NCBI RefSeq assembly: GCF_019649015.1
Contig: NZ_BLPI01000001.1
Location: forward strand, 3,157,001 to 3,221,000
DNA: 64,000 bases
Reading direction: 5' to 3'
Source: Agarivorans litoreus
GTDB taxonomy: Bacteria; Pseudomonadota; Gammaproteobacteria; Enterobacterales; Celerinatantimonadaceae
The translations under genes were made by a program, and so were the position numbers. Shown here in pieces: positions 9,688 to 19,347 of the stretch. The notes beneath the pieces are model-generated. The model was given only the letters and a program-made list of their open reading frames with translations, did no database searches and was not told the origin of the DNA. The stretch's first letter is position 1. Each line of letters starts with the position of its first letter.

Positions 9688-10599
9688 ATGAATCAGATAC
9701 ATCCTCAACTTGCACCTATTTGTGACTACCTTGAGCGACAATTGCTGGGCAAGCCCCAAGCGGTGCGTTTGGCTTTGAGTTGTTTGCTAGCCTCTGGCCA
9801 TTTGTTGATTGAAGATTTGCCGGGTGCTGGGAAAACCAGTTTAGCTAAATGGCTTGCTGCTGGTTTTGGTTTAAGTTTTCAGCGTATTCAATTTACTAGC
9901 GATTTATTGCCAGCTGATATTATCGGCGTGTCGGTATTTGAACCGCCGACTCAGCAGTTTAAGTTTCATCCTGGGCCTATTTTTCATCATTTAGTATTGG
10001 CAGATGAATTGAACCGTGCAAGCCCTCGCACTCAAAGTGCGCTATTGGAAGCGATGGAAGAGCAGCAAGTGAGTACCGACGGAGCAAGTTATCCTCTTGA
10101 GGCTCCGTTCTTTGTTATTGCCACTCAAAACCCGCGCGAGCAGCTTGGTACCTTCGACTTACCCGAGTCTCAGCTTGACCGCTTCGCTATGCGTTTAAGT
10201 ATTGGTTTTCCTGATTTACAGTCTGAGATGGCAATGCTTAAACGAGGTAGTCAGGCCTCGCAATCTTTAGCAGCACTTTCGGTAGAGCAACTGTTGGAGT
10301 TGCAACAGCAAGTGAATGCGCTGCATTGCAGCGATGCCTTGTTAGATTATTTATTGCGTTTGGTGCACTGTAGTCGGGTACTGGAAGGGGCTAGTCCTTT
10401 GTCGCCACGTTGCAGCTTAACCCTACTTGCTTGCGCCAAGGCGTGGGCATTTGTTCATCATAATCAGCACGTTTCTCCAGAGGATGTACAAGCGGTGTTT
10501 AGTGCGGTGAGTGCTCACCGTTTAGGGCGAGGAGATAGTGGTGAAGCCTATGCCAAACAAATTTTGGCTGAAGTAGACCCTTACAGCGATTTAACCTAG
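9688..10599 (+). CDS. MoxR-family AAA+ ATPase
   Basis: A 303-residue AAA_3 ATPase with Walker A LPGAGKTSLAKW near residue 45, Walker B LVLADELNRA, sensor-1 FVIATQNPREQ and the family stretch GTFDLPESQLDRFAMRL. The C-terminal lid domain contains SPRCSLTLLACAKAWAF. MoxR proteins act as chaperone-like remodelling ATPases. This one is followed after 2 bp by a DUF58 gene and then a transglutaminase-like membrane protein. That standard three-gene operon is linked in other bacteria to envelope or stress functions. Confidence 0.93.
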   Translation: MNQIHPQLAPICDYLERQLLGKPQAVRLALSCLLASGHLLIEDLPGAGKTSLAKWLAAGFGLSFQRIQFTSDLLPADIIGVSVFEPPTQQFKFHPGPIFHHLVLADELNRASPRTQSALLEAMEEQQVSTDGASYPLEAPFFVIATQNPREQLGTFDLPESQLDRFAMRLSIGFPDLQSEMAMLKRGSQASQSLAALSVEQLLELQQQVNALHCSDALLDYLLRLVHCSRVLEGASPLSPRCSLTLLACAKAWAFVHHNQHVSPEDVQAVFSAVSAHRLGRGDSGEAYAKQILAEVDPYSDLT

Positions 10600-10601
10600 A
10601 T

Positions 10602-11579
10602 ATGAAGTTCACACTGCTAGAGGCGTTTAAACAATGGAAAGGTGTTCGGAGCGCTGCTTGGCTAGCGAAACGCGTGCCTAGCAGTAGTAGTTTACGTTTA
10701 ACTCGCAAAAATCTGTTTATTCTGCCCACTCGCTTTGGTTGGGGCTTTTTAATCGCCTTAGTGGTGATGTTGATGATGGGCAGTAATTATCAAAATAACT
10801 TAATTATTGCCTTGGGCCTATGGTTGTTGGCGCTTTGGTTAGTGTGCTTGGTGTTATGCCATCAAAACATGTCGGGAAATATCGTGAGTTTATTGCAGCG
10901 GCCAGAAGGGCAATGTGACAAGCCGCTGCGTTTATTACTTAACATAGTTAACAACAAACAGCCTCATGCTTTAGCCGCAGAAATAAAGAACTGGCCCTGT
11001 AAGCAAGCTTATCAACAACTCGATGGTCAGTTGGCGTTAGATTTGGAAGTAAAGCAACGTGGGCGTCAACTACTGCCTCGGATAAGTCTCTCTAGTATCT
11101 TTCCTCTGGGTTTATTTAGATGTTGGACTGTGGCTGATTTTAATTGTGAATTACTCGCTTATCCTGCACCGCTGGCCGGTTTTGCTTGCCCTTCTCAAGA
11201 GTGGGTAGAAGCTCATGATGTTGAGCGTGCGGCTAGTGATAGCCAGTTGCAAAGTGAGTTTTCGGGCCTTAAGGCTTATCGTAGCGGCGAGCGAAAAAGC
11301 TTATTGGCTTGGAAGCAGTTTGCTGCGGGTCGTGGCTTACAGACTAAGGCATTTACTGGCAACCCTAGTATTGATTTACACCTTAGTGATCGCAGGCACA
11401 GCGGTTTGAATTATGAACAAACTCTTTCGGTACTGGCTTTTTGGTTGCGTCAGTTGGCGCAGCAACAACAGAGTTTTAGCTTACAAGTTGGTGCAAAGCA
11501 ACTGGCCAGCGGCAGTGGTCAACAGCAACTAAAAGCGGGTTTAAGATTACTTGCGGAGGCGCCGAGCAGTGATGAATAG
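10602..11579 (+). CDS. DUF58 domain membrane protein
   Basis: A 325-residue protein with two N-terminal membrane helices (about residues 45-85) and a C-terminal DUF58 block. The diagnostic stretch is FSGLKAYRSGERKSLLAWKQFAAG, corresponding to the usual DF..LR.Y..GD....IDWK pattern. It lies 2 bp after moxR and overlaps the next gene by 8 bp (ATGAATAG), showing translational coupling. DUF58 proteins are von-Willebrand-like partners of MoxR ATPases. The biochemical role is unsettled. Confidence 0.9.
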   Translation: MKFTLLEAFKQWKGVRSAAWLAKRVPSSSSLRLTRKNLFILPTRFGWGFLIALVVMLMMGSNYQNNLIIALGLWLLALWLVCLVLCHQNMSGNIVSLLQRPEGQCDKPLRLLLNIVNNKQPHALAAEIKNWPCKQAYQQLDGQLALDLEVKQRGRQLLPRISLSSIFPLGLFRCWTVADFNCELLAYPAPLAGFACPSQEWVEAHDVERAASDSQLQSEFSGLKAYRSGERKSLLAWKQFAAGRGLQTKAFTGNPSIDLHLSDRRHSGLNYEQTLSVLAFWLRQLAQQQQSFSLQVGAKQLASGSGQQQLKAGLRLLAEAPSSDE

Positions 11580-13461
11580 TCTCAACAGTTCGCATATTCG
11601 CATGTCGTTGTTGTGTTATTCGGCAACTGCCTTGTTATTGCTGCAACAAGTGCCTTGGCTGTTAGTGCTCGTAGGCTTAGCAGCAGGTTGGTGGCGTTTG
11701 CGGGTGATGCAAGGCTTAGCTACATTACCTAAGCCGCGTTGGGTAAAACTAAGCTTAGTGCTATTTATTGCGCTGGTGCTGTGGTTAGCGCGCTCCTTTG
11801 AGCTGTTTGATAAGCTAGTGAGCCTGGTAATGCTTGGTTACAGCTTAAAGTATATTGAGCTGCATAAGCGGCGTGATGTGGAGATGTTTAGCCTTACAGG
11901 TTTATTTTTGGTGGCATTTTCATTGGTTTTTTCAAGCCAGCCTTTAGCTGCATTATTGGCTGCAATAGTGGCGTTTTTACACTTGCTACTGTTGCTTAGC
12001 TTAGATGTGAAAATAAGCTTTAACTGGGCTAAGCGGTTGGGTTTATGGTTATTGGCAATTGCTCCCTTAGCTATCGCGCTATTTATTGTTGCACCACGTT
12101 TAGCGCCTTTGTGGAAAATGCCTACTCCGAGCAGCGCGCAAACCGGTTTGTCTGATGTGGTTCGCCCTGGCGATATCAGCCAATTGATTCGCTCAGATAA
12201 GTTAGTGTTTCGGGCGGAGTTTAGTCGCGCGCCAGAACCTGATGAGCTGTATTGGCGAGCCATGGTTTTAGACGAATTTGATGGTGAGCAATGGACCCGC
12301 AGCCAGATAGCCCAACAAAAACAAGCTCCCGATAGCTCAAGTGCGATTAACCAGTATCAACTGTTGTTAGAACCCGCCAGCCAAGCGTGGTTAGCCACCT
12401 TAAATCCTAGCCAAGTTCGTGGTGGTGGCGCTAACTACGTGGCCGATGGTAGCTGGCAGCGCGAAGGTGAGAGCTTTCCACGACAAATTCTCAATTTTAG
12501 TCAATTAGAGCCGCCTACCAGCAGCGCGGTTCCACCGGCTTATTTGCACTTTCTCACCCGTTTACCGCTAAACATCACACCCAAAGTTAGCGAGCTTAGT
12601 GAGTATTTGGGTTCTGGCTTAAGCCCTCGAGCACCTGATTACCCAAAGCAAGTGATGACACGGGTGCAGCAGTGGTTCTTAAGTCAGCAGTTTAGTTATA
12701 CCCTCAGTCCGCCGGCTTACCCAGGGCTGTTAGGCGTCGAGCGTTTTTTATTAGATCAGCAAAGCGGTTTTTGTGTTCATTATGCGCAAAGCGTGGTGAT
12801 ACTGGCGCGTTTACAGGGGATCCCTGCTCGTATGGTAACGGGCTTTTTAGGTGGAGAGTGGGAGCAACAAGACAGCTTACTGGCGGTGCGTAACTACGAT
12901 GCTCATGCTTGGATGGAGTATTGGGATGGCCAAGGCTGGGTGCGGCTTGATCCCACTGCTTGGATCGCCCCTGACCGGGTAGAAAACAATCTACAGCAAA
13001 GCCAAGCTACCGCTCAGCAGTGGCAAAGCATTAGCGGTTGGGGGCAAAAAATTTGGTACACCCAAGGCTTTAACCAACTGCGCTTATGGCTTGCCCAAGC
13101 CGATTATTGGTGGGCTAAATGGGTACTTAACTTTGACCATAAACGTCAGTTAAGTTTGTTCTCTCAATTGCTGGCTTGGCTGCCGGGCAGCTCTTTATTA
13201 ATGTTAACCGCTGGGATGATGTTGCTGGGTTTACTTGCCACTGTTTTGCTTATGGCTAAACCTTGGCAGTGGCGTCTGCCCAATAAACAAGTTGTCTCGC
13301 TTAAATGGCAGTGTTGGTTATTGGCGAGGCGCGGTGTGGTGCGTGCTAGAGGGGAAAGTTTTAATCACTTCTTAAAGCGTGTAGAGCAGCAAGCTCCGCA
13401 ACGAGCATCGGCACTTGAGCAAGCCATAAATAATTATAATCTAAAGCGTTATCAGCCTTAA
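11572..13461 (+). CDS. TgpA-like transglutaminase-domain membrane protein (DUF3488/transglut_core)
   Basis: I choose ATG 11572 (MNSLNSSHIRMS), which overlaps the DUF58 stop and has a GGAGG about a dozen bases upstream. This gives 629 residues. The order is: five to six N-terminal membrane helices (DUF3488), a periplasmic transglutaminase fold with the catalytic triad in GFCVHYAQS, NYDAHAWMEYW and RLDPTAW, a last membrane helix near residue 550, then a short cytoplasmic DUF4129-like tail. The homologue TgpA of Pseudomonas aeruginosa is reported as essential there. The substrate here is unknown. Third gene of the moxR operon. Confidence 0.9.
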   Translation: MNSLNSSHIRMSLLCYSATALLLLQQVPWLLVLVGLAAGWWRLRVMQGLATLPKPRWVKLSLVLFIALVLWLARSFELFDKLVSLVMLGYSLKYIELHKRRDVEMFSLTGLFLVAFSLVFSSQPLAALLAAIVAFLHLLLLLSLDVKISFNWAKRLGLWLLAIAPLAIALFIVAPRLAPLWKMPTPSSAQTGLSDVVRPGDISQLIRSDKLVFRAEFSRAPEPDELYWRAMVLDEFDGEQWTRSQIAQQKQAPDSSSAINQYQLLLEPASQAWLATLNPSQVRGGGANYVADGSWQREGESFPRQILNFSQLEPPTSSAVPPAYLHFLTRLPLNITPKVSELSEYLGSGLSPRAPDYPKQVMTRVQQWFLSQQFSYTLSPPAYPGLLGVERFLLDQQSGFCVHYAQSVVILARLQGIPARMVTGFLGGEWEQQDSLLAVRNYDAHAWMEYWDGQGWVRLDPTAWIAPDRVENNLQQSQATAQQWQSISGWGQKIWYTQGFNQLRLWLAQADYWWAKWVLNFDHKRQLSLFSQLLAWLPGSSLLMLTAGMMLLGLLATVLLMAKPWQWRLPNKQVVSLKWQCWLLARRGVVRARGESFNHFLKRVEQQAPQRASALEQAINNYNLKRYQP

Positions 13462-13703
13462 GGCGCTAATTTAAACTATAAACGAGCGGCTAGTTATGGT
13501 GACTCGTTTTAAGTTTTTCGATTATTACGATTCTCCGCTTGTTGTCTACTTATCAGTATTCGTCAATGAATGCTCTTCAACAAATAAAGTGAATTTCCAA
13601 AAAAACACCTAATTTATTTGTCAATTTGTGTGAGCTAACCAGATTATTAGCATCGCTGCTCGTAGAGTGAGCGACACTAAAAAGTAGGCAAAAGGAGATG
13701 AAT

Positions 13704-14321
13704 ATGGATTGGTTCGAGTGGTTTGGTTATTTGGCGTCGGTAGTGGTGGCCATTTCGTTAACCATGAATTCAATTGTAAAGTTGCGCTGGTTAAATATGG
13801 TTGGTGCTGCTCTCTTTTCTATCTACGGTTTTATTATTGGGGCTATGCCGGTAGCCTTGCTTAATTTGTTCATTGTGTTTGCCAATATCTACTACCTACT
13901 GGGAATTTACCGTAGCAAGCACCAATTCCATTTAGTAAAAGTAGGCGCGAGCAGCTCGCTACTTCATTTTTGGATTAAGCACTATCAGCAAGATATTGAA
14001 AAGTATTTTCCGCAGTTTTCAACAAATAGTTTGCTTGAGCAAGGCTGCTACATGCTTATGCGTAACAGCGAGCCTGCTGGTATTTTGGTTGGTAAACAGC
14101 AGAACGAAGAGTTTGAGATAAAGCTCGACTATGTTTTTCCTGCTTATCGAGATTTTAAAACCGGCGATTATCTTTACCATCGCTCAGGCTTATTTAGGGC
14201 CTTAGGCGTAACTCTGCTAATTAGCTATACCTCGGTGCCTAGCCATCAACAGTATTTAGTGAAGATGGGTTTTAAAGCATCAACTAGCAATGTGTTTTTG
14301 TATCAGTATCAATTGGCATAG
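13704..14321 (+). CDS. Inner-membrane protein with YgjV-like N-terminus and GNAT-like C-terminus
   Basis: AAGGAG directly abuts ATG 13698, so the second ATG at 13704 (MDWFEWFGYLAS) has the better 6-base spacing and gives 205 residues. Three hydrophobic helices occupy residues 1-75 (WLNMVGAALFSIYGFIIGAMPVALLNLFIVFANIYYL), as in YgjV-type proteins. The remaining 130 residues (LDYVFPAYRDFKTGDYLY..LVKMGFKAS) look like a partial acetyltransferase (GNAT) fold, including a GF close near the end. Activity is not established. The gene stands alone. Confidence 0.65.
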   Translation: MDWFEWFGYLASVVVAISLTMNSIVKLRWLNMVGAALFSIYGFIIGAMPVALLNLFIVFANIYYLLGIYRSKHQFHLVKVGASSSLLHFWIKHYQQDIEKYFPQFSTNSLLEQGCYMLMRNSEPAGILVGKQQNEEFEIKLDYVFPAYRDFKTGDYLYHRSGLFRALGVTLLISYTSVPSHQQYLVKMGFKASTSNVFLYQYQLA

Positions 14322-14420
14322 TTATGCTTATCAAGGTCAAGGTGGATAAAAGAATAGCGCAACATGCTGTTATTTTTATGTTAGGGTGAGTTTTTTGATT
14401 CGTATTTAGGTAACTGAAAT

Positions 14421-14984
14421 ATGCGTTTGAAAATGCTGCTTTTTTTATTTTTACCATTGTTGTTTGCTTGTGTTTCTGCAGAGCAAGCTGAAGCCCCTAA
14501 AACCCGTTTTGTCACTGTTGTAACCGGAGATACCGAGTCTTTAGAAAGCTCGAGTGGCCGGTATGCTTGGCACCCTAGTGTGGGTAAAACTTACCTTGAT
14601 AAAGCCGAAGATGAGGCATTACTGTTAACCGAATTACGAAAAAGTATAACCAAAGTCATGACTGAGAAAGGCTATACGCAAGTTTCATTAGAGCAACAAC
14701 CTGATTTTTTAATTGGTGTGGCTGCAGCGCTAGAGTCTCAGATGAGTGACCAACAGATATTGGAGCGAGCGGGTATGATGGCGGGTATGTCCAGTAACTC
14801 GTTAGATCCTAAGCTCTACCAAAAAGGCTCAATTATGGTTGCCTTATTTCAAACCGAAGATACGAGTCCATTTTGGCGGGTATTAGGCCAAGGTATGGCA
14901 CCTATTAAAGTCCCGCTTAGTGAACGAAAACAGCGTATAGAATCAGCCATTGAGGGATTGTTACAATACATTCCTAGGCGCTAA
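14421..14984 (+). CDS. DUF4136-like lipoprotein
   Basis: A 187-residue lipoprotein: hydrophobic leader with lipobox LLFAC, so Cys17 would be lipidated. The mature part contains RYAWHPSVGKTYLD, a helix-rich middle (LLLTELRKSITKVMTEKGYTQV) and QPDFLIGVAAALES. This is the typical DUF4136 arrangement in which a small domain with a conserved W and a KGY..V...PDF..G stretch sits in the periplasm. Function is unknown; such proteins are probably outer-membrane anchored. The start ATG is preceded by an AGGTAACTGAAAT region. Confidence 0.7.
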   Translation: MRLKMLLFLFLPLLFACVSAEQAEAPKTRFVTVVTGDTESLESSSGRYAWHPSVGKTYLDKAEDEALLLTELRKSITKVMTEKGYTQVSLEQQPDFLIGVAAALESQMSDQQILERAGMMAGMSSNSLDPKLYQKGSIMVALFQTEDTSPFWRVLGQGMAPIKVPLSERKQRIESAIEGLLQYIPRR

Positions 14985-15037
14985 AACTTCATCATTGAGC
15001 TTTAGCATTTTAGTTTGTTAGCCTAAGGAGAGCGATA

Positions 15038-15154
15038 ATGAGTAAGGGTCTACTGGTTACTATTAATCGCTCGCCTAGCGGCCACCGCCGCCTAAACCTA
15101 TACGGGAGATGTCTAGTGTTACCTACACCTGCCAATGTAATGCTGACTCTTTAA
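15038..15154 (+). CDS. Possible small ORF (38 aa)
   Basis: Within the 428-bp gap before add, ATG 15038 follows a textbook AAGGAG at 15025-15030 with 7-base spacing and opens a 38-codon frame (MSKGLLVTINRSPSGHRRLN...). The peptide is basic with no membrane segment or known motif. The ribosome site is the only positive evidence. The frame could also be the leftover of a degraded gene. The rest of the gap (15155-15412) shows nothing beyond a likely add promoter. Confidence 0.3.
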   Translation: MSKGLLVTINRSPSGHRRLNLYGRCLVLPTPANVMLTL

Positions 15155-15412
15155 AACCTTCTTATTGGGCTTAACTAAAAAGTCATCTTCGGCTGAGTGT
15201 AACTCTTGGAGTTAACTCCAGGTTAAGCGTAAAAAGCAGCTAAGAAAAAACACTCTATTAAATGAAATTTCAACACATTCGGCTAGGATTAAGTTAAGCC
15301 TTAAACTTATTGAAAAATAAGCCCTTATTTAGGCTAATCTAATTTGGCTTGCTACTTTGTGCTGACTACACTGAGGTCACAAATAAAATATTAAAACGAT
15401 GTAGGGATCTTA

Positions 15413-16411
15413 ATGTTAAAACAATACCCAATTACCGATTTACACCGCCACTTAGATGGCACCATTCGCGCAGAAACCATTTTGGAATTGGGTCGGAAGT
15501 TTAACGTAAGTTTGCCTGCTAACTCGCTACAAGAATTAATCCCCCATGTGCAAATTACCAAGCAAGAGCCTAACTTGGTGGCCTTCCTGTCTAAGTTAGA
15601 TTGGGGAGTCAATGTATTAGGTGATTACGATGCTTGTGCGCGGGTGGCTGAAGAAAACGTTGAAGATTTAGTAAAAGCGCAGATCGACTATGCCGAATTA
15701 CGTTTTAGCCCAGGCTATATGGCGATGAGCCATAATCTGAACCCAGAAGGGGTGGTTGAAGCGGTTATCGAAGGTGTGCGCCGTGGCATGCAAAAGCATG
15801 ATGTGCAAGTAAACTTAATTGGCATCATGAGCCGCACTTTTGGTCAGCAAAGTTGTAGCGATGAGTTAGCTGCTTGTATGGCGTTTCGCGATCAGATTGT
15901 AGCGGTAGATTTGGCGGGTGACGAGTTAGGTCATCCGGGTAATTTATTTGTGGAGCAGTTTTCACGTGCTCGAGATGCCGGTTTTGCTATTACGGTGCAT
16001 GCTGGTGAAGCCGCTGGTCCCGAGAGTGTGTGGCAAGCTATTCGCGAACTAGGTGCAACCCGCATTGGTCATGGGGTTAAGATTGCCGACGATCCAAAAC
16101 TAATGGACTATGTAGCAAAACATAAGATTGGTGTGGAGTCTTGCTTATCATCTAATTTCCAAACCAATACCACGCCAGACTTAAGCCAGCATCCACTAAA
16201 ACGCTTTTTAGAACACGGTATTCGAGCTAGCTTAAATACCGACGATCCAGGCGTATCGGCGATTGATTTACCCGACGAATACCGCATTGCACGCGAGCAG
16301 TTGGGCTTTGGAGATGAACAGATCGCCAAACTGCAAAGCAACGGTTTAAAAATGGCCTTTATTAGTGAAAGTGCGCGTCAGGCCTTGCGGGAAAAAGCCT
16401 CAAAACGCTAA
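15413..16411 (+). CDS. add: Adenosine deaminase
   Basis: A 332-residue enzyme that converts adenosine (and deoxyadenosine) to inosine in purine salvage. The zinc ligands H11 and H13 are in [12 protein letters not shown], where HRHLDG matches the bacterial Add signature. The catalytic [13 protein letters not shown], the RIGHGV motif and the final [13 protein letters not shown] with the metal-binding aspartate are all present. Length matches E. coli Add. It ends with a hairpin terminator shared with the convergent protease gene. Confidence 0.95.
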   Translation: MLKQYPITDLHRHLDGTIRAETILELGRKFNVSLPANSLQELIPHVQITKQEPNLVAFLSKLDWGVNVLGDYDACARVAEENVEDLVKAQIDYAELRFSPGYMAMSHNLNPEGVVEAVIEGVRRGMQKHDVQVNLIGIMSRTFGQQSCSDELAACMAFRDQIVAVDLAGDELGHPGNLFVEQFSRARDAGFAITVHAGEAAGPESVWQAIRELGATRIGHGVKIADDPKLMDYVAKHKIGVESCLSSNFQTNTTPDLSQHPLKRFLEHGIRASLNTDDPGVSAIDLPDEYRIAREQLGFGDEQIAKLQSNGLKMAFISESARQALREKASKR

Positions 16412-16423
16412 AGGAACAAAGCA

Positions 16424-16449
16424 AAAGCCCATGCATTAGCACGGGCTTT
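16424..16449. terminator. Terminator between add and the M48 protease gene
   Basis: AAAGCCCATGC and GCACGGGCTTT pair (one G-U) around an ATTA loop, followed by TTTGTTT on the plus strand. It ends 2 bp before the stop codon of the convergent gene, so it probably serves both. Confidence 0.7.
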
Positions 16450-16451
16450 GT

Positions 16452-18419
16452 TTATGGGCGCCGCACACCCAAGCTTATCTGTGGGCCTGGGCAATCCATT
16501 ACTGCTGCTATGCAGCGGATCATTTCGTTTTCTAGTACGGTAAGTTGTTTATCTAAACAAACACATGCCACCAAGGCGCGCAAAATACGCTGCTTAATTT
16601 GCGGATAGGCGTTAGCGAGCTTTTTCACTGCTGGGCCAAAATGCTCAACCTGACATTGCTCCAGAGGCAACAAGGTAATGGTATATAAACCAATGCTGTT
16701 GGCGCCTATCCCAAAGGCGCGCTGAGTCTCGGTATCATTATCATGGCCAAAGTAAGCGAGGCTCGATAATACGACTGAAAACGGCTCAGCTAATGCAGGA
16801 ATACTGCTATAGATCGGTTTGCTATGTGTGACTTTTTCAAATTGATGGGATAAGTAGTGTTTTACTAAGTGGTACAAACACCATTCATACATATCAACTT
16901 GTTGGTCTGCCTTAATTAGGCTGCGCAGGTTATCCATAAAACGCTGATATTGCTTAGCCGACATACACTTAAGCGCAGGAAAAGATAGTTCGAGCAAGGG
17001 TAAGCGGTAGCTTTTGTCCACCGAATTTATCCAATTCCATGCTTGAAGGGTTTCTTCGATTCTTGAAGATTTACTCAGGTTGTCTTTAATATCGTCTAGC
17101 TGTTTAGCGCGTTGTGTTTCGTCGTTGCTAAGCAGCAAGGCATAAACCACACTAATAACGCCACAAGGGTCATGAGCCAAACTGAGCAATCCATCGGGTA
17201 AGTGGGCTAATTCGCCACTTACTGTTACGGTATTCTCTGACAGGGTAAACTCAGCTTTTTCAGATTTGTTATCTAGAGCGTCTATGGCTGCTTCTGCAGC
17301 GGCAGCTACAAACACGGTTTTTTTGAGTTGCTCCTGGCGTTGTTGTTTGGTTTGCTGTTGGCTGGTTTTACTGTAAATAGGTTTGGCTACTTTTTTAATA
17401 TCACGTTTTATCAGCGTGCCATCCCAGCGAGGAAGAATCCGTTTTATCCGCGATTTAATGGCCGGGTGAGTGGCAAAAAAACTGCCTAAGCGGCGAGCAT
17501 CACCAATAAACATATGGCTGGTTTCTTGGCTAAGTGGGGTACGCAAACCCGAACCTGCATCATATCCGCCGATAATTTTTAGCGCATCGGCGATGCCATT
17601 AGGGTTACGCGTAAACTGCACAGCCGATGCATCTGCCAAATACTCGCGCTGTCGACTGATGGCCGCTTTGATCATATTTGCAAAGAACAAACCTATCCAG
17701 CCTAGAGCCAGTAAGCCAAATCCTGCAGCCGCCACCCGAGCGTCATTGTTGTTAGAACGGCTCGATGAACGGTGGCTATAACGCTGAGTATGCAGAATAA
17801 ATTCACCAAGGTTAGCGATAAAAACTATCCCGCTAAGCAAGGCAATTAAGCGCACGTTTAGGCGCATATCACCATTTAGGATATGACTAAACTCGTGGGC
17901 GACTACACCTTGCAACTGCTCTCTATTAAGCTGTTCAAGTGCACCTTGAGTAATCCCGATTACTGCGTCGGCAGGGGTGTGCCCTGCTGCAAAAGCATTA
18001 ATGCCAATTTCATCTTTAAGCAAATATACCGAAGGCACCGGCATGCCAGAGGCTAGTGCCATTTCTTCAACAACATTGAGTATTTGTTGCTGCTCTGGGT
18101 GTTGGCTATTTGGAGGAATACGCTGACCGCCTAAAGATTCAGCTATTCTTCGGCCGCCATCTTTTAACTGAAACCACTTAAAAGCAATCGCACAGATAAT
18201 AACGCTAGTCATTACCAAGCTAACAAATACCAGAATATCAGCAGAGAAGAAGCTGCGATTGTCTGGCAAGTTTAACTCACTGGTAGAGTCAAACATCCAC
18301 AAACACGCGGCGATCAAAATATTACTTAGGCCAATTAGAATGATCACTGCGATAACAAATAATAAGATCAACCACTTACTGTTACGACGAGCATGATCTT
18401 GTTCGGCAAAAAAGTTCAT
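16452..18419 (-). CDS. M48 family zinc metalloprotease with long C-terminal extension
   Basis: A 655-residue membrane protease. Two N-terminal membrane helices (about 16-42 and 60-82) are followed by an M48/HtpX-type domain with the zinc motif HEFSH at 175-179 (VVAHEFSHILNGD). Another hydrophobic segment is near 200, and REYLADASAVQFTRNP carries the third zinc ligand glutamate. After about residue 330 comes a 320-residue helical extension that HtpX lacks and that I do not recognise; it may be cytoplasmic. It lies 15 bp downstream of lemA, a pairing seen in many bacteria, so the two proteins probably work together in envelope protein quality control. Confidence 0.85.
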   Translation of the reverse strand: MNFFAEQDHARRNSKWLILLFVIAVIILIGLSNILIAACLWMFDSTSELNLPDNRSFFSADILVFVSLVMTSVIICAIAFKWFQLKDGGRRIAESLGGQRIPPNSQHPEQQQILNVVEEMALASGMPVPSVYLLKDEIGINAFAAGHTPADAVIGITQGALEQLNREQLQGVVAHEFSHILNGDMRLNVRLIALLSGIVFIANLGEFILHTQRYSHRSSSRSNNNDARVAAAGFGLLALGWIGLFFANMIKAAISRQREYLADASAVQFTRNPNGIADALKIIGGYDAGSGLRTPLSQETSHMFIGDARRLGSFFATHPAIKSRIKRILPRWDGTLIKRDIKKVAKPIYSKTSQQQTKQQRQEQLKKTVFVAAAAEAAIDALDNKSEKAEFTLSENTVTVSGELAHLPDGLLSLAHDPCGVISVVYALLLSNDETQRAKQLDDIKDNLSKSSRIEETLQAWNWINSVDKSYRLPLLELSFPALKCMSAKQYQRFMDNLRSLIKADQQVDMYEWCLYHLVKHYLSHQFEKVTHSKPIYSSIPALAEPFSVVLSSLAYFGHDNDTETQRAFGIGANSIGLYTITLLPLEQCQVEHFGPAVKKLANAYPQIKQRILRALVACVCLDKQLTVLENEMIRCIAAVMDCPGPQISLGVRRP

Positions 18420-18434
18420 GGTGCTCCCCGGTGC

Positions 18435-19028
18435 TTAAAAAGACACTTTAGGGGCGTTTTGTATCTCAGCACTGTCGGCAAACTCGAGTAAGCTGGCGTC
18501 TTTTTTATGGCCAAATTGGGCAGCAAAAAATACCGGTGGGAAAGATTGACGGTATTCGTTGTATTCGGTTACTGAATCATTAAAGGCTTGGCGTGAAAAA
18601 GCGACACGGTTTTCTGTAGTAGTAAGCTCTTCACTCACTTGCATCATGTTATCGCTGGCTTTTAGCTCGGGGTAGTTCTCCATCACAATGTTCATTTTGC
18701 TCATTGCACCTTGCAACGCCCCTTCGGCGCTGGCCAATTTGCTAAGCGTTGCACCAGTAGGATCACTTGCTGCAGCACGCAATAATGCCGAAGCATCGTT
18801 ACGGGCGCTAATCACGGCCTCTAAGGTGTCTTTCTCATGTGCCATATAAGCTTTGGCTGTTTCAACTAAATTAGGGATAAGGTCGTAACGACGTTTTAGT
18901 TGAACTTCTATTTGAGCAAAGGCGTTTTGGTAGCGATTACGCAAGCTAACTAAACGGTTGTAGATACCAACAACATAAAAAATTAGTGCCGCAATAATTA
19001 CCAAAATTACGATTAGTGATACATCCAT
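18435..19028 (-). CDS. LemA family protein
   Basis: A 197-residue protein with one N-terminal membrane helix (about residues 4-24) and a cytoplasmic or periplasmic coiled helical bundle. The LemA signatures are present: YNRLVSLRNRYQNAFAQIEVQLKRR, DLIPNLVETAKAYMAHEKDTLEAV, and FNDSVTEYNEYRQSFP near the end. It is the first gene of a two-gene operon with the M48 protease. The biochemical role of LemA is not settled. Confidence 0.92.
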   Translation of the reverse strand: MDVSLIVILVIIAALIFYVVGIYNRLVSLRNRYQNAFAQIEVQLKRRYDLIPNLVETAKAYMAHEKDTLEAVISARNDASALLRAAASDPTGATLSKLASAEGALQGAMSKMNIVMENYPELKASDNMMQVSEELTTTENRVAFSRQAFNDSVTEYNEYRQSFPPVFFAAQFGHKKDASLLEFADSAEIQNAPKVSF

Positions 19029-19347
19029 TTGCCTAAGTTCCTTTATTTATTAAACACTTAATATCTGCATGATACGGATTTAGCATAACAATGCTATGGC
19101 TTAACTAGCAGTTTACGCTTAAATGATTAAGTTAATTTTTGCCAAGGTGTAAGTAAATGTTGCCTACGTAAAATATTGTTGAATTGATTGAGAGAGCAAA
19201 GTCTAAGTGTTTGATTGTTGTAGGGCATCCGTGTTTCGAAAGCAGGAGCTATAGCTAGCTAAGCGCTTAGTTTTTTTACAAAAACTATTTTAGTTTAGCA
19301 AACAAATCTGCGATGCTAGATTTTCTCAAGGATGAAAAACAGGTTAA
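19029..19347. other. Divergent intergenic region (lemA / marC-like gene)
   Basis: This 319 bp must hold both divergent promoters. Visible structures are a small TAGCAT-AACA-ATGCTA hairpin near 19081 and a perfect 12-bp palindrome CTAAGCGCTTAG at 19259-19270, about 80 bp before the plus-strand start. The palindrome could be an operator. Nothing else stands out. Confidence 0.35.
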
